Of a stretch of DNA of 62,648 nt, positions 1-8,729 are shown one piece after another (within the stretch, counting starts at the first letter, position 1; every line of letters begins with the position of its first letter). The DNA is from Eubacteriales bacterium (GTDB lineage Bacteria > Bacillota > Clostridia > Lachnospirales > Lachnospiraceae). The notes under the pieces are model-generated. The model was given only the letters and a program-made list of their open reading frames with translations, was not told where the DNA came from and ran no database searches. The stretch is taken from the NCBI GenBank assembly GCA_030536995.1, contig JAUNOY010000017.1, positions 1 to 62,648 of the forward strand. The letters are read 5' to 3'. The position numbers and the translations under genes are program-made.

Positions 1-50
1 ATTTTCATTACGTTTTGTGCCTGAGCGAAGCGAAAGGAATGGATATAAAA

Positions 51-1787
51 ATGAACGCCTTGGAAAAATATAAATTTTGGCTGAAAGATTCGTATTTTGA
101 TGAGAAAACAAAAGAAGAACTTTTAGCAATTGCAGAGGATAAAAATGAAATTGAAGAGCGTTTTTACCGTGATCTTGAGTTCGGAACAGGCGGGCTTAGA
201 GGGATTATCGGAGCGGGAACAAACCGTATGAACATTTATACAGTACGTAAAGCCACCCAGGGACTTGCAAACTATATTTTAAAGGAGAAAACACAGGAAA
301 AGGGAGTTGCTATTGCCTTTGATTCCAGAAATATGTCTCATGAATTTGCACAGGAGGCTGCTTTATGTCTTGCGGCAAATGGAATTCGGGCGCATATTTT
401 TCCATCTCTGCGTCCGACTCCGGAACTGTCTTTTGCCCTCCGTAAGCTGGGCTGTACAGCGGGAATAGTTGTGACGGCGAGCCATAATCCGCCGGAGTAC
501 AACGGCTATAAAGTATACTGGGAGGATGGCGCTCAGATTACAGCTCCCAGAGACAGGCAGATTATTGAGGAAGTACAGGCAGTTACAGACTTTGACATGG
601 TAAAAACAATGAGCTGTGAGAATGCTGTGAGAGCAGGGCTTTATAAAGTGATCAGTCCGGAAATGGACGACTGCTATATGGAGGAACTGAAGAAACTGGT
701 AGTTCGTCCGGAGGTAATCCGTCGTCAGGCGAAAAATCTGAAAATTGTATATACCCCTCTTCATGGAACTGGAAATATTCCGGTCAGAAGGATTCTCAGA
801 GAACTGGGATTTGAACAGGTTTATGTTGTCAAAGAACAGGAACTTCCGGATGGGGATTTCCCAACTGTCAGTTATCCGAATCCGGAAGATAAGAAGGCGT
901 TTGCTCTGGCTTTGAAATTGGCAGAAGAGGTGGATGCAGACGTAGTTCTTGCAACAGATCCGGATGCAGACCGATTGGGGATTTATGCAAAAGATACCCG
1001 TGACGGAGTATACAAAAGCTTCACCGGAAATATGTCGGGAATGATTATTTTAGAGTATATTTTGTCGCAGAAAAAAGAGCTGGGACTGCTTCCTGATAAC
1101 GGGGCGATCGTGACGACTATTGTATCCGGAAAAATGTCAGCGGAAATTGCAAAGCGTTATAAGATGAAGAGAATTGAAACCCTGACAGGATTCAAATACA
1201 TCGGAGAACAGATTAAATTTTTTGAGCAGAATCACTCATATGATTTTCAGTTTGGATATGAGGAGAGTTACGGATGCCTGGTAGGCACCCATGCAAGAGA
1301 TAAGGATGCAATCGTTGCAGTTATGGCGCTTTGTGAAGCGGCAGCCTACTATAAAGAGAAGGGGATTACCCTTTGTGAACAGATGGAAAATCTGTATGAA
1401 ACATATGGATTTTTCAAGGAAAATCTTTGTACAGTTACTCTGAAAGGGCAGGATGGAGCGAAGAAAATTGCTTCTATCATGGAACGTATCCGCAAAGAAG
1501 TTCCGCAGACAATCGGTGGAAAAAGAGTGACACAATTCAGGGATTATAAGAAGGAAATTCTTGTGGATTATGTGAAAGAGGAACAGAAAACAACAGGTCT
1601 TCCGAAATCAAATGTTCTGTATTTTGAACTGGAGGATGGGACATGGTGCTGTATCCGTCCATCAGGAACAGAACCGAAAATAAAGTTTTATATCGGAATT
1701 CAGGGAGAAAATGAATTACAGGCACAAAAACAGATAGAGGAGATGACGGAAGCAGTAAAGAATTGTTTCGTGGGGGAGGAAATATGA
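51..1787 (+). CDS. pgcA: Phospho-sugar mutase (phosphoglucomutase/phosphomannomutase)
   Basis: Alpha-D-phosphohexomutase interconverting hexose 1- and 6-phosphates in the cytoplasm. All four domain signatures are visible: the phosphoserine loop TASHNPP with Ser144, the metal loop DPDADR, the sugar-binding GYEESYG and the phosphate-binding RPSGTEPK near the C-terminus. At 578 aa the length fits the Firmicutes PgcA class. I chose ATG 51 because AAAGGA lies 12 bases upstream and family members begin at this point; an in-frame TTG at 15 and ATG at 39 are alternatives. The stop overlaps the next start as ATGA, so it is cotranscribed and probably translationally coupled with the mannose-6-phosphate isomerase gene. 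Hexose specificity (glucose or mannose) cannot be decided from sequence. Confidence 0.93.
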   Translation: MNALEKYKFWLKDSYFDEKTKEELLAIAEDKNEIEERFYRDLEFGTGGLRGIIGAGTNRMNIYTVRKATQGLANYILKEKTQEKGVAIAFDSRNMSHEFAQEAALCLAANGIRAHIFPSLRPTPELSFALRKLGCTAGIVVTASHNPPEYNGYKVYWEDGAQITAPRDRQIIEEVQAVTDFDMVKTMSCENAVRAGLYKVISPEMDDCYMEELKKLVVRPEVIRRQAKNLKIVYTPLHGTGNIPVRRILRELGFEQVYVVKEQELPDGDFPTVSYPNPEDKKAFALALKLAEEVDADVVLATDPDADRLGIYAKDTRDGVYKSFTGNMSGMIILEYILSQKKELGLLPDNGAIVTTIVSGKMSAEIAKRYKMKRIETLTGFKYIGEQIKFFEQNHSYDFQFGYEESYGCLVGTHARDKDAIVAVMALCEAAAYYKEKGITLCEQMENLYETYGFFKENLCTVTLKGQDGAKKIASIMERIRKEVPQTIGGKRVTQFRDYKKEILVDYVKEEQKTTGLPKSNVLYFELEDGTWCCIRPSGTEPKIKFYIGIQGENELQAQKQIEEMTEAVKNCFVGEEI

Positions 1788-3109
1788 GTATTTTAAAATT
1801 GCGTCCAAGCTGTAAGGATTATCTGTGGGGCGGACACAGGCTGAAAGAAGAGTACGGAAAGAAATATGAGGGAGAGATTCTGGCAGAAACCTGGGAGCTT
1901 TCCTGTCATCCGGACGGACCTTCCTACATAGAGAACGGACCTTATGCAGGAAAGACCCTGCAACAGTATATCGACAGGGAGGGGAAGGAGGTTCTGGGAG
2001 CAAATTGCAGGCGTTTTCGGGATTTTCCGATTCTCACCAAGTTTATTGATGCCAGAGATAATCTGTCAATTCAGGTGCATCCGGACAATGGATATGCCCT
2101 GAAAAATGAGGGGCAATATGGAAAAACAGAAATGTGGTATGTGATGGATGCAGGAGAGGACGCATATCTGTATTACGGATTCAAAAAAGAAATCAGTAAA
2201 GAAGAGTTTGAAAAAAGAATTCAGAAGGATACCCTTCTTGAAGTATTAAATGCAGTACCTGTCCAAAAAGGAGACGTTCTCTTTATTGAATCCGGAACAA
2301 TACATGCAATTGGGAAAAATATTCTTATTGCGGAGATTCAGCAGAATTCAAATATTACTTACCGGGTATATGACTACGGACGTGTGGGAAAAGACGGAAA
2401 AAAGCGGGATCTTCATATTGAGAAGGCTCTTGCAGTAACGAACAGGGTTCCGATTGTACGTGATAAGAGCAGTTACCCTCATGTGGCAGACTGCGATTAT
2501 TTCACAGTAGATAAACTGAATCTTGACGGCAGAGTTATGAAAATGATGGAGGGAAATGTTTCAGAAGAATCTTTCGCCAGCGTTCTTATTCTGGATGGAG
2601 AAGGGCTGATTTCCTGTCAGGGAGAAACCCTGAAATATAAGAAAGGAGACAGTTTTTTTCTTCCGGCAGGAAGCGGAGACTATACGGTGGAAGGTTTCTG
2701 TGACGCTTTGATTACCACCATCAGAGCAAAGGCAGCTCCTGTTCGGATTGGAATTGACATTCAGAAAGAAGAGGCAAAAATCGGACTTATAGATATCCAC
2801 AGAAAGCTTCTTGCATTTGAGAAAGTTAATCTTGAATCCTGTGGTTCTTTTGATATAATTTTTAAAAAGATAGGCGAGTGTGCAGTGGCGCTTCTTGATA
2901 AGCAGGGGATTCCGATGGATCAGTGTATTGGCGCAGGAGTAGGAATTCCGGAAATATCAGTTAAAAGAAATGGAGCGGCAGACTGCGGGGAGAGCAGTCT
3001 GTGGACAGAAAAAAATGTGGCAGAAAAAATTGGAAGGTATCTTCCTATTCCTGTGAAGATTGCAGGTACAGATTACGTATGTGCTTTGGGAGCGGCAAGT
3101 TTGAGCTGA
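1784..3109 (+). CDS. manA: Class I mannose-6-phosphate isomerase with C-terminal ROK-like domain
   Basis: Residues 1 to about 318 are a class I (cupin) mannose-6-phosphate isomerase, which interconverts mannose 6-phosphate and fructose 6-phosphate. Metal-site motifs are QVHPD, GKTEMWY and SGTIHAIG. Standalone Firmicutes ManA is about 310-320 aa; this one is 441 aa. Residues 321-441 resemble the first half of a ROK sugar kinase: RIGIDI start, IGAGVGIP, a segment like LWTEKNVAEKIG, and an ending CALGAA matching the ROK NDANAAALG loop. The ATP phosphate loop (normally DIGGT) reads DIQKEE and the second lobe is absent, so kinase activity is unlikely. ATG 1784 has GGGGAGG upstream and overlaps the mutase stop by four bases. 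Confidence 0.88.
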   Translation: MSILKLRPSCKDYLWGGHRLKEEYGKKYEGEILAETWELSCHPDGPSYIENGPYAGKTLQQYIDREGKEVLGANCRRFRDFPILTKFIDARDNLSIQVHPDNGYALKNEGQYGKTEMWYVMDAGEDAYLYYGFKKEISKEEFEKRIQKDTLLEVLNAVPVQKGDVLFIESGTIHAIGKNILIAEIQQNSNITYRVYDYGRVGKDGKKRDLHIEKALAVTNRVPIVRDKSSYPHVADCDYFTVDKLNLDGRVMKMMEGNVSEESFASVLILDGEGLISCQGETLKYKKGDSFFLPAGSGDYTVEGFCDALITTIRAKAAPVRIGIDIQKEEAKIGLIDIHRKLLAFEKVNLESCGSFDIIFKKIGECAVALLDKQGIPMDQCIGAGVGIPEISVKRNGAADCGESSLWTEKNVAEKIGRYLPIPVKIAGTDYVCALGAASLS

Positions 3110-3143
3110 CAGGAAATTTTTTGCCGGATGCAGGAGGGGTGAG

Positions 3144-4505
3144 ATGAGTTTTAGAGAGAATTTTATGTGGGGCGCAGCAACCAGTGCATACCAGATAGAA
3201 GGGGCAGTACATGAGGATGGAAAAGGGCTGCATATCTGGGATGTTTATACTTCGGAGCCGGGGCATATTTTTGAAAATCACACAGGGGAGGTTGCCTGTG
3301 ACCATTATCATCGATTCAGAGAAGATGTAAAAATTATGAAGGAGATGGGTCTGAAGGCTTACCGCTTTTCTATTGACTGGTCCCGTGTCCTTCCGGAAGG
3401 GACAGGAAAGGTCAATGAAAAGGGAATTGCATTTTACAATGCCCTGATTGATGAGCTTACAGCAAATGGGATTGAACCTTTTGTCACCTTGTATCACTGG
3501 GAGCTTCCTTATGAACTTTATAAACGCGGCGGCTGGATGAATCCGCAGATTGTGGAATGGTTTGGAGATTATGCGCGCCTTGTTGCAGAGAGATTCAGCG
3601 ACAGAGTAAAGAATTTTTTCACAATTAATGAACCTCAGTGTTTTATTGGGCTGGGATTTGTGACAGGGGAACATGCTCCGGGGCTGAAATGCCCTCTTAA
3701 GGATACGTTCGAGATGGCGCATAATGTTCTGAAAGCTCACGGACGGGCAGTACAGAGGCTGAGACATTATGGAAAGCAGCCGCTTAATATAGGATTCGCT
3801 CCTACAGGCTCCATGTGTTATCCTAAGAGCGATTCCCCGGAGGATATAGAAGCAGCAAGACAGGCGCTCTTTGAAGCGCCCGGAGATGTAAAAGGCTGGA
3901 GCTGGAATGTATCCTGGTGGTCAGATCCTGTACTTCTGGGGCATTATCCGGAGGATGGTCTGGCGTTGTATGAGCCATATCTTCCCAGAATTACAGAGGA
4001 GGATATGAGACTTATTTCTGAGCCCATTGATATTTACGGTCAGAATATTTACAATGGACGTTGTATCCGGATGGGAGAAGATGGAAGACCGGAGGATGTA
4101 AAACGCTATGAGGGATTTGCGAAGACTGCAATTGGCTGGCCTGTGACACCGGAGTGCCTTTACTGGGGGCCGAAATTCCTCTATGAACGCTATAAGAAAC
4201 CGATTTACATTACAGAAAACGGACTGTCCTGCCATGATACCATATCTTTAGATGGCAAGGTTCATGACCCTAACCGGATTGATTTTCTAGCAAGATACCT
4301 GACTCAGCTTCAGAAAGCGGCAGACGCAGGCGTAGATATCCGCGGTTATTTTCAGTGGTCATTAATGGATAATTTCGAGTGGGCAAAAGGATATTCAGAC
4401 CGTTTCGGACTGGTCTATGTGGACTATCGCACACAGGAACGAATCTGGAAAGATTCCGCATACTGGTATCGCGATCTGATTGCAGGAAAGATTTCTTTAT
4501 CTTGA
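3144..4505 (+). CDS. Glycoside hydrolase family 1 beta-glucosidase
   Basis: Retaining GH1 beta-glycosidase of 453 aa, cytoplasmic (no signal peptide). The start motif FMWGAATSAYQIEGA, acid/base Glu163 in TINEPQ and nucleophile Glu358 in YITENG are all present. The sugar-binding end FQWSLMDNFEWAKGY keeps the Glu-Trp pair of non-phosphorylated-substrate enzymes rather than the Ser/Lys/Tyr set of 6-phospho-beta-glucosidases, so free beta-glucosides or cellobiose-type sugars are the likelier substrate. AGGAGG sits seven bases before the ATG. It follows the mutase and isomerase genes on the same strand with a 34-base gap and is closed by a terminator, making a small sugar-use operon. Confidence 0.92.
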   Translation: MSFRENFMWGAATSAYQIEGAVHEDGKGLHIWDVYTSEPGHIFENHTGEVACDHYHRFREDVKIMKEMGLKAYRFSIDWSRVLPEGTGKVNEKGIAFYNALIDELTANGIEPFVTLYHWELPYELYKRGGWMNPQIVEWFGDYARLVAERFSDRVKNFFTINEPQCFIGLGFVTGEHAPGLKCPLKDTFEMAHNVLKAHGRAVQRLRHYGKQPLNIGFAPTGSMCYPKSDSPEDIEAARQALFEAPGDVKGWSWNVSWWSDPVLLGHYPEDGLALYEPYLPRITEEDMRLISEPIDIYGQNIYNGRCIRMGEDGRPEDVKRYEGFAKTAIGWPVTPECLYWGPKFLYERYKKPIYITENGLSCHDTISLDGKVHDPNRIDFLARYLTQLQKAADAGVDIRGYFQWSLMDNFEWAKGYSDRFGLVYVDYRTQERIWKDSAYWYRDLIAGKISLS

Positions 4506-4515
4506 ATAAGTTCAT

Positions 4516-4547
4516 ACTCCCCTGCCTTGAAGGGAAGTCTTTTTTTT
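4516..4547 (+). terminator. Intrinsic terminator after beta-glucosidase
   Basis: Imperfect stem ACTCCCCT / AGGGAAGT with a short loop (4516-4538), followed by a run of T to 4547. It ends the pgcA-manA-GH1 transcript. Confidence 0.7.
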
Positions 4548-4631
4548 GATATACTGGCGGTAACGTTTAAATATAAAGATTGAGAGGTTTCTGCTTTGGG
4601 AGGAATGAATTAAAAAAGGAAGGTGATAGAA

Positions 4632-6038
4632 ATGCTGCATTTGATACTTTTTGTAATCTATATTTCACTGATTCTAATGGTGATTTTTGTAGAGCGCAAA
4701 CGCCCGACAGAAGCGCTTCTGTGGGTGGTTATTATGATTTTTCTTCCGTATTTCGGGACAATTTTATATCTGGTTTTCGGGAGCACCGCTGCCATCAAGC
4801 TGACAGATGTAATCCGAAAGAAGAAGCTGAAGGCGCAGCCTTACAATGAAGAGCTTCTGCCAGCGGTTTCCGTTGACAAAAGCAGATTATCTGAATCAGA
4901 CTTGCAGGTTGTTAAATTTAACACCGTTTATAATGCAAGTGAGCTTACCTGCTGCAGCGACGCACGGTTTTACACAAATGGGAAAGACCATTACACACAG
5001 CTTTTTCAGGATATAGAACAGGCTGAGAAGTGCATTTTTATAGAATTTTATACGATTCACCATGATATGGTTGGGGAAAAACTGGTGGAACTCCTTACGA
5101 AGAAGGCGAAGGAGGGAGTAGAAATCTGGGTGATGTGTGATTTTATCGCAAATCTTTCCACACCGAAAAAAATGTTCCGTCCTCTTGTAGAGGCAGGAGG
5201 GAAAGTGGTTCGTGTGAAACCTTATTTTACCCACTACAGAAGCCATAGAAAAATTGTATCCATCGACCAGAAGATTGCTTACATAGGCGGAATGAATATC
5301 GGAAAACAGTATGCAAACATGGATAAGGTCAAAAACCCATGGAGAGATACACAGATTCGTCTGGAAGGGGCGTGTACCTCTGTTTTGAACACCTATTTCC
5401 TGAAAGACTGGTTTTGTTCAATCAAACGAAGCGACTGGCAGCATGGGGTTTCCTACATAAATACGATGAAAGCTGTTACTTATGAGATGACACCTTCCCT
5501 GTGTCAGTTTATCGTAGGAGGCGTGGATACAGATAAAGAAGCGGTAAAAATGTGTTATCTGAGTATGATTCGAAGTGCGAAAAAAAGAATCAGGATTCAG
5601 TCACCTTACTTTATTCCGGATGCCTCGGTTCTGGATGCGCTAAAAACAGCAGCAGCATCAGGAGTGGAAATTGAATTAATGATTCCGGGAATCAAAGCCA
5701 GCTTTTTCCTGGATCCGGTTACAAATTATTACAGCGGACAGCTGCTGGAATATGGCACAAAGGCGTACAAATATAAGGGATATATTCATGCAAAAACAAT
5801 GATTATTGATGATGAATTGTGTTGTATCGGCTCTGTAAATATGGATATGCGAAGCCTCATGGTTGACGATGAGGTGTGTGGCGTCTTTTATGAAAATGAT
5901 CTGGTACGGAAATATAATCAGATTTATGACTGCGATATTAAAAACTGCAATCCTTATACATGGGAGGAATTCCGGAAGCGTGACAGAAAAGAAAAAATAA
6001 TGGAAAGTATTTTCCTTCCTTTTGCTCCATTGATGTAA
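4632..6038 (+). CDS. cls: Cardiolipin synthase (phospholipase D family)
   Basis: Membrane enzyme that condenses two phosphatidylglycerol molecules into cardiolipin. Two N-terminal membrane segments lie at about residues 2-20 and 30-50, followed by two HKD phospholipase D motifs: HRKIVSID with a following GGMNIG, and HAKTMIID with a following GSVNMD. At 468 aa it matches the bacterial Cls length. ATG 4632 is preferred because AAGGAAGG ends nine bases before it; an in-frame GTG at 4623 lies inside that site. It stands alone between a terminator and a small redox gene, and belongs functionally with pssA and psd elsewhere in the window. Confidence 0.93.
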   Translation: MLHLILFVIYISLILMVIFVERKRPTEALLWVVIMIFLPYFGTILYLVFGSTAAIKLTDVIRKKKLKAQPYNEELLPAVSVDKSRLSESDLQVVKFNTVYNASELTCCSDARFYTNGKDHYTQLFQDIEQAEKCIFIEFYTIHHDMVGEKLVELLTKKAKEGVEIWVMCDFIANLSTPKKMFRPLVEAGGKVVRVKPYFTHYRSHRKIVSIDQKIAYIGGMNIGKQYANMDKVKNPWRDTQIRLEGACTSVLNTYFLKDWFCSIKRSDWQHGVSYINTMKAVTYEMTPSLCQFIVGGVDTDKEAVKMCYLSMIRSAKKRIRIQSPYFIPDASVLDALKTAAASGVEIELMIPGIKASFFLDPVTNYYSGQLLEYGTKAYKYKGYIHAKTMIIDDELCCIGSVNMDMRSLMVDDEVCGVFYENDLVRKYNQIYDCDIKNCNPYTWEEFRKRDRKEKIMESIFLPFAPLM

Positions 6039-6116
6039 TGCGTGTGATGTAATTGGTATTTAAGAAAAAATAATAACAATAATAATGTTTGCCTGTGTGG
6101 CAGAAAGGCGGAAAAT

Positions 6117-6419
6117 ATGAAAGTATACGGGACAGAGATTTGTATTGACTGCAGAAATTATAAAGCAATCCAGAAAAAACGGGGATTTGAAGCTGAATAT
6201 GTGGAGATTACACAGGATACAGGGAAGTTGAAAGAGTTCCTTAAAATCAGGGATCACGATGCTCTGTATGCGCCTCTCAGAGAGAATGGCGGAATCGGAG
6301 TGCCGTTATTTGTAAATGAAGATGGAAGAAAAACTTTTGACATTGACGAAGCTTTTTCATGGATTGGCGAGCCACCTGTAAAGGATGAAGAAATCGTGGA
6401 AAGACGTCCGGAAGAATAA
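6117..6419 (+). CDS. Glutaredoxin-like thiol-redox protein
   Basis: A 100-residue thioredoxin-fold protein starting MKVYGTEIC with a CxxC pair at Cys9 and Cys12 (CIDC), the position used by glutaredoxins. The GVPLFV stretch at about 61-66 supplies the cis-proline expected in this fold. The substrate is unknown; it may act as a general thiol reductant. AAAGGCGG precedes the ATG. A bidirectional terminator follows directly and separates it from the convergent ChrA pair. Confidence 0.75.
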   Translation: MKVYGTEICIDCRNYKAIQKKRGFEAEYVEITQDTGKLKEFLKIRDHDALYAPLRENGGIGVPLFVNEDGRKTFDIDEAFSWIGEPPVKDEEIVERRPEE

Positions 6420-6427
6420 GAAATAAC

Positions 6428-6475
6428 AAAATCCGCAAATACGACATCAATATCGTATCTGCGGATTTTTTTGCC
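6428..6475. terminator. Bidirectional intrinsic terminator
   Basis: A 17-bp stem (6428-6444 with 6453-6469, one mismatch), with A-run on the left and T-run on the right. It serves the glutaredoxin-like gene on the plus strand and the ChrA pair on the minus strand. Confidence 0.85.
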
Positions 6476-6492
6476 CATAATAATGATATTTT

Positions 6493-7056
6493 TCAGAAAA
6501 CAGAATAGAGGATTACACCTGCAACACCGCATCCTGCCATTACATAAATAGGATTGGTCTTCCATTTTCTTAAAATCAGAAATCCTACAGTGAAGATAAC
6601 AAGAGCGATCACATCGAAAGATTTCAAATCGGCAGGAAGGGTTCTCTGACCGTAGAGAGCCATGATAAACAGGGAGATACCTGCGGATGCAATCATGGAA
6701 ACAACAGCAGGACGAAGTCCTGCAAGAATACCCTGTACCATACTAAGGCCTCGGAATCTGTAGTAAATATAGGCAAGGGTCAGCACAATAACGCAGGAAG
6801 GAAAAATACAGCCGATGGTTGCAATAATTGCACCGGGAAGCCCTGCAATCTGAATTCCTACAAAGGTCGCGGAGTTTACGGCAATAGGACCGGGAGTCAT
6901 CTCTGCAATAGTCATAATATCCGTGAACTGTGTCATGTTCAGCCAGGGATGGAGGTCTACAACCTGTTCCTGGATAAGAGGAAGAGCTGCATATCCTCCG
7001 CCAATACTGAACAGACCAATCTGAAGAAAACTCCAGAATAATTCAAGATAAATCAT
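6493..7056 (-). CDS. Chromate transporter-family protein, half 2 (ChrA-like)
   Basis: A 187-residue hydrophobic protein of the short-chain chromate transporter (CHR) family. It carries the hallmark glycine patch SIGGGYAALPL near the N-terminus and the PGPIAVN motif in the second helix region. Short CHR proteins act in pairs, each equal to half of a classical ChrA. The start overlaps the stop of the upstream half by four bases, so the two are translationally coupled. The true substrate (chromate, sulfate or another anion) is not known for most anaerobic members. Confidence 0.88.
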   Translation of the reverse strand: MIYLELFWSFLQIGLFSIGGGYAALPLIQEQVVDLHPWLNMTQFTDIMTIAEMTPGPIAVNSATFVGIQIAGLPGAIIATIGCIFPSCVIVLTLAYIYYRFRGLSMVQGILAGLRPAVVSMIASAGISLFIMALYGQRTLPADLKSFDVIALVIFTVGFLILRKWKTNPIYVMAGCGVAGVILYSVF

Positions 7057-7634
7057 TTCGATGCACCTTCCTTTCTGCGTTTCTCCTGATACCAGACATC
7101 TGCCGCACCAATGATGCCGCAGGCAAGGATTATAAACATGATATTGACAGAGAAGAAGCGGACAGCGATAAAGGAGCCTGCCATCACCAGAATGGGCAAA
7201 ATACGATGCTGTTTGAAAATAGTTTTCGCCATATTGATTACAACATCAAAGATGACTGCGGCAACACCGCAGAGCATACCTGCCATTGCCATGTTTACGA
7301 TGGCATTATCACGAAATGCCTGATAAAAAAATGATATGACTGAAATGATCACAAGAGGAGGAAGTACTGTGCCAAGAATACTTATCAAAGCTCCGGGAAC
7401 TCCTGCGACATGATATCCTACTACGATGGAAGCGTTGACTGCAATAGCGCCGGGAGAGGACTGAGCAATGGCGGTAAGATCCATCATTTCCTGTTCATCA
7501 ATCCATTTCAGCTCATCTACGAATTTTTGCCTTAATAATGGAATAATTACAAATCCGCCGCCAAAGGTGCAGGCGCTTAATTTAAATGTGGAAAGAAAAA
7601 GCTTTATGAATTTTTTTCTTTTATTCGTATCCAA
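7053..7634 (-). CDS. Chromate transporter-family protein, half 1 (ChrA-like)
   Basis: The first half of the short-chain CHR pair: ACTFGGGFVIIPLL near residue 20 and SPGAIAVN further on match the motifs of its partner. I prefer the TTG at 7634 (protein begins MDTNKRKKF) because GAAAGG lies 10 bases upstream; an upstream in-frame TTG at 7652 would place that site inside the gene. It is transcribed away from a LysR-type regulator across a short shared control region, an arrangement that suggests regulation by that protein. Confidence 0.86.
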   Translation of the reverse strand: MDTNKRKKFIKLFLSTFKLSACTFGGGFVIIPLLRQKFVDELKWIDEQEMMDLTAIAQSSPGAIAVNASIVVGYHVAGVPGALISILGTVLPPLVIISVISFFYQAFRDNAIVNMAMAGMLCGVAAVIFDVVINMAKTIFKQHRILPILVMAGSFIAVRFFSVNIMFIILACGIIGAADVWYQEKRRKEGASK

Positions 7635-7737
7635 TGAATCACAACCTTTCAAAAAGTCAGTATATCACTTGCTTTTGGACTGTGGAAATAATATAATTTA
7701 ATCAAAAACATAAGTAAAACAATATAAGGAGGTAAAG

Positions 7738-8646
7738 ATGACACTTCGGCATATGATAATTTTTCGTACAGTATGTGAAGCAAACTTTAATATTACCAAA
7801 GCAGCAGAACTTCTTCATATGACACAACCGGCAGTAAGCCTTGCGATTAAAGAACTGGAACAGTATTATGGGGTTCGGCTGTTTGACAGGATAGGACGGA
7901 GACTGCATATTACAGATGCAGGACAAAACTTCCTCCAGTATGCGATTCACATTTCGGATCTTTTTAAAGATATGGAGACAGGTCTTAGGGACTGGGATTC
8001 CAGAGGAATCCTTAGAGTGGGGGCAAGTATTACAATTGGCTCCCAGTTTTTGCCGGGATATGTACGCGCGTTTTCTTCACGATTTCCGGGAACGGATGTC
8101 CGTGTGGTGGTGGAACAGACGGATCGTCTGGAAAAGAAGATTCTGCACAATGAACTGGATTTTGCCCTGATTGAGGGAACGGCACATGATCCGAATATTA
8201 TGTCAGAGGCTTATATGGATGATTATCTCAGCGTTGTCTGTCCTGCGGACGGGGGCTGGAAACAGGGTCAGATACTGACAGTGGAAGAATTCCGCAAACA
8301 ACGTTTTTTGCTGAGAGAGCAGGGAAGCGGAACAAGAGAAGTATTTGACCGTGCGACGGAGCAGGCTGGGTTTACGGTAACTCCGGTGTGGGAGGCCATG
8401 AGTACCACAGCCCTTGTCAATGCAGTGATCAACGGACTTGGAATTGCGGTACTTCCTAATAGAATGATTCTTCCGGCAAAAGAGAGCGGGCTGGTTGTGA
8501 CTGTTGAAGTGGAAGGACTGAAATTTCAGAGGAATTTTTATATTATTCATCATAAAGATAAGTTCCTTACACCGTCGGCGCAGACATTTATGGAACTTTG
8601 TCGGAAGTATGGAGAAGATTGTCCGGAGTGTGATAATAATGGATGA
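7738..8646 (+). CDS. LysR-family transcriptional regulator
   Basis: A 302-residue LysR-type regulator. The N-terminal winged HTH (residues 1-60) has the classic ITKAAELLHMTQPAVSLAIK recognition region, and a periplasmic-binding-like effector domain follows from about residue 90 (LRVGASITIGS). AAGGAGG precedes the ATG. It is divergent from the ChrA pair, so the 103-base shared region probably holds its operator and the pair is its likely target. CysL/CbbR-like regulators of this type often sense small metabolites or anions; the ligand here is unknown. Confidence 0.92.
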   Translation: MTLRHMIIFRTVCEANFNITKAAELLHMTQPAVSLAIKELEQYYGVRLFDRIGRRLHITDAGQNFLQYAIHISDLFKDMETGLRDWDSRGILRVGASITIGSQFLPGYVRAFSSRFPGTDVRVVVEQTDRLEKKILHNELDFALIEGTAHDPNIMSEAYMDDYLSVVCPADGGWKQGQILTVEEFRKQRFLLREQGSGTREVFDRATEQAGFTVTPVWEAMSTTALVNAVINGLGIAVLPNRMILPAKESGLVVTVEVEGLKFQRNFYIIHHKDKFLTPSAQTFMELCRKYGEDCPECDNNG

Positions 8647-8729
8647 CGAAAACAGGAAAAACTGGTACAATAATGTCGGTAGACGGCTGTGTCAGAGAGA
8701 CCGTCAAAAAATAAAAGAAAGGGAGAGAT

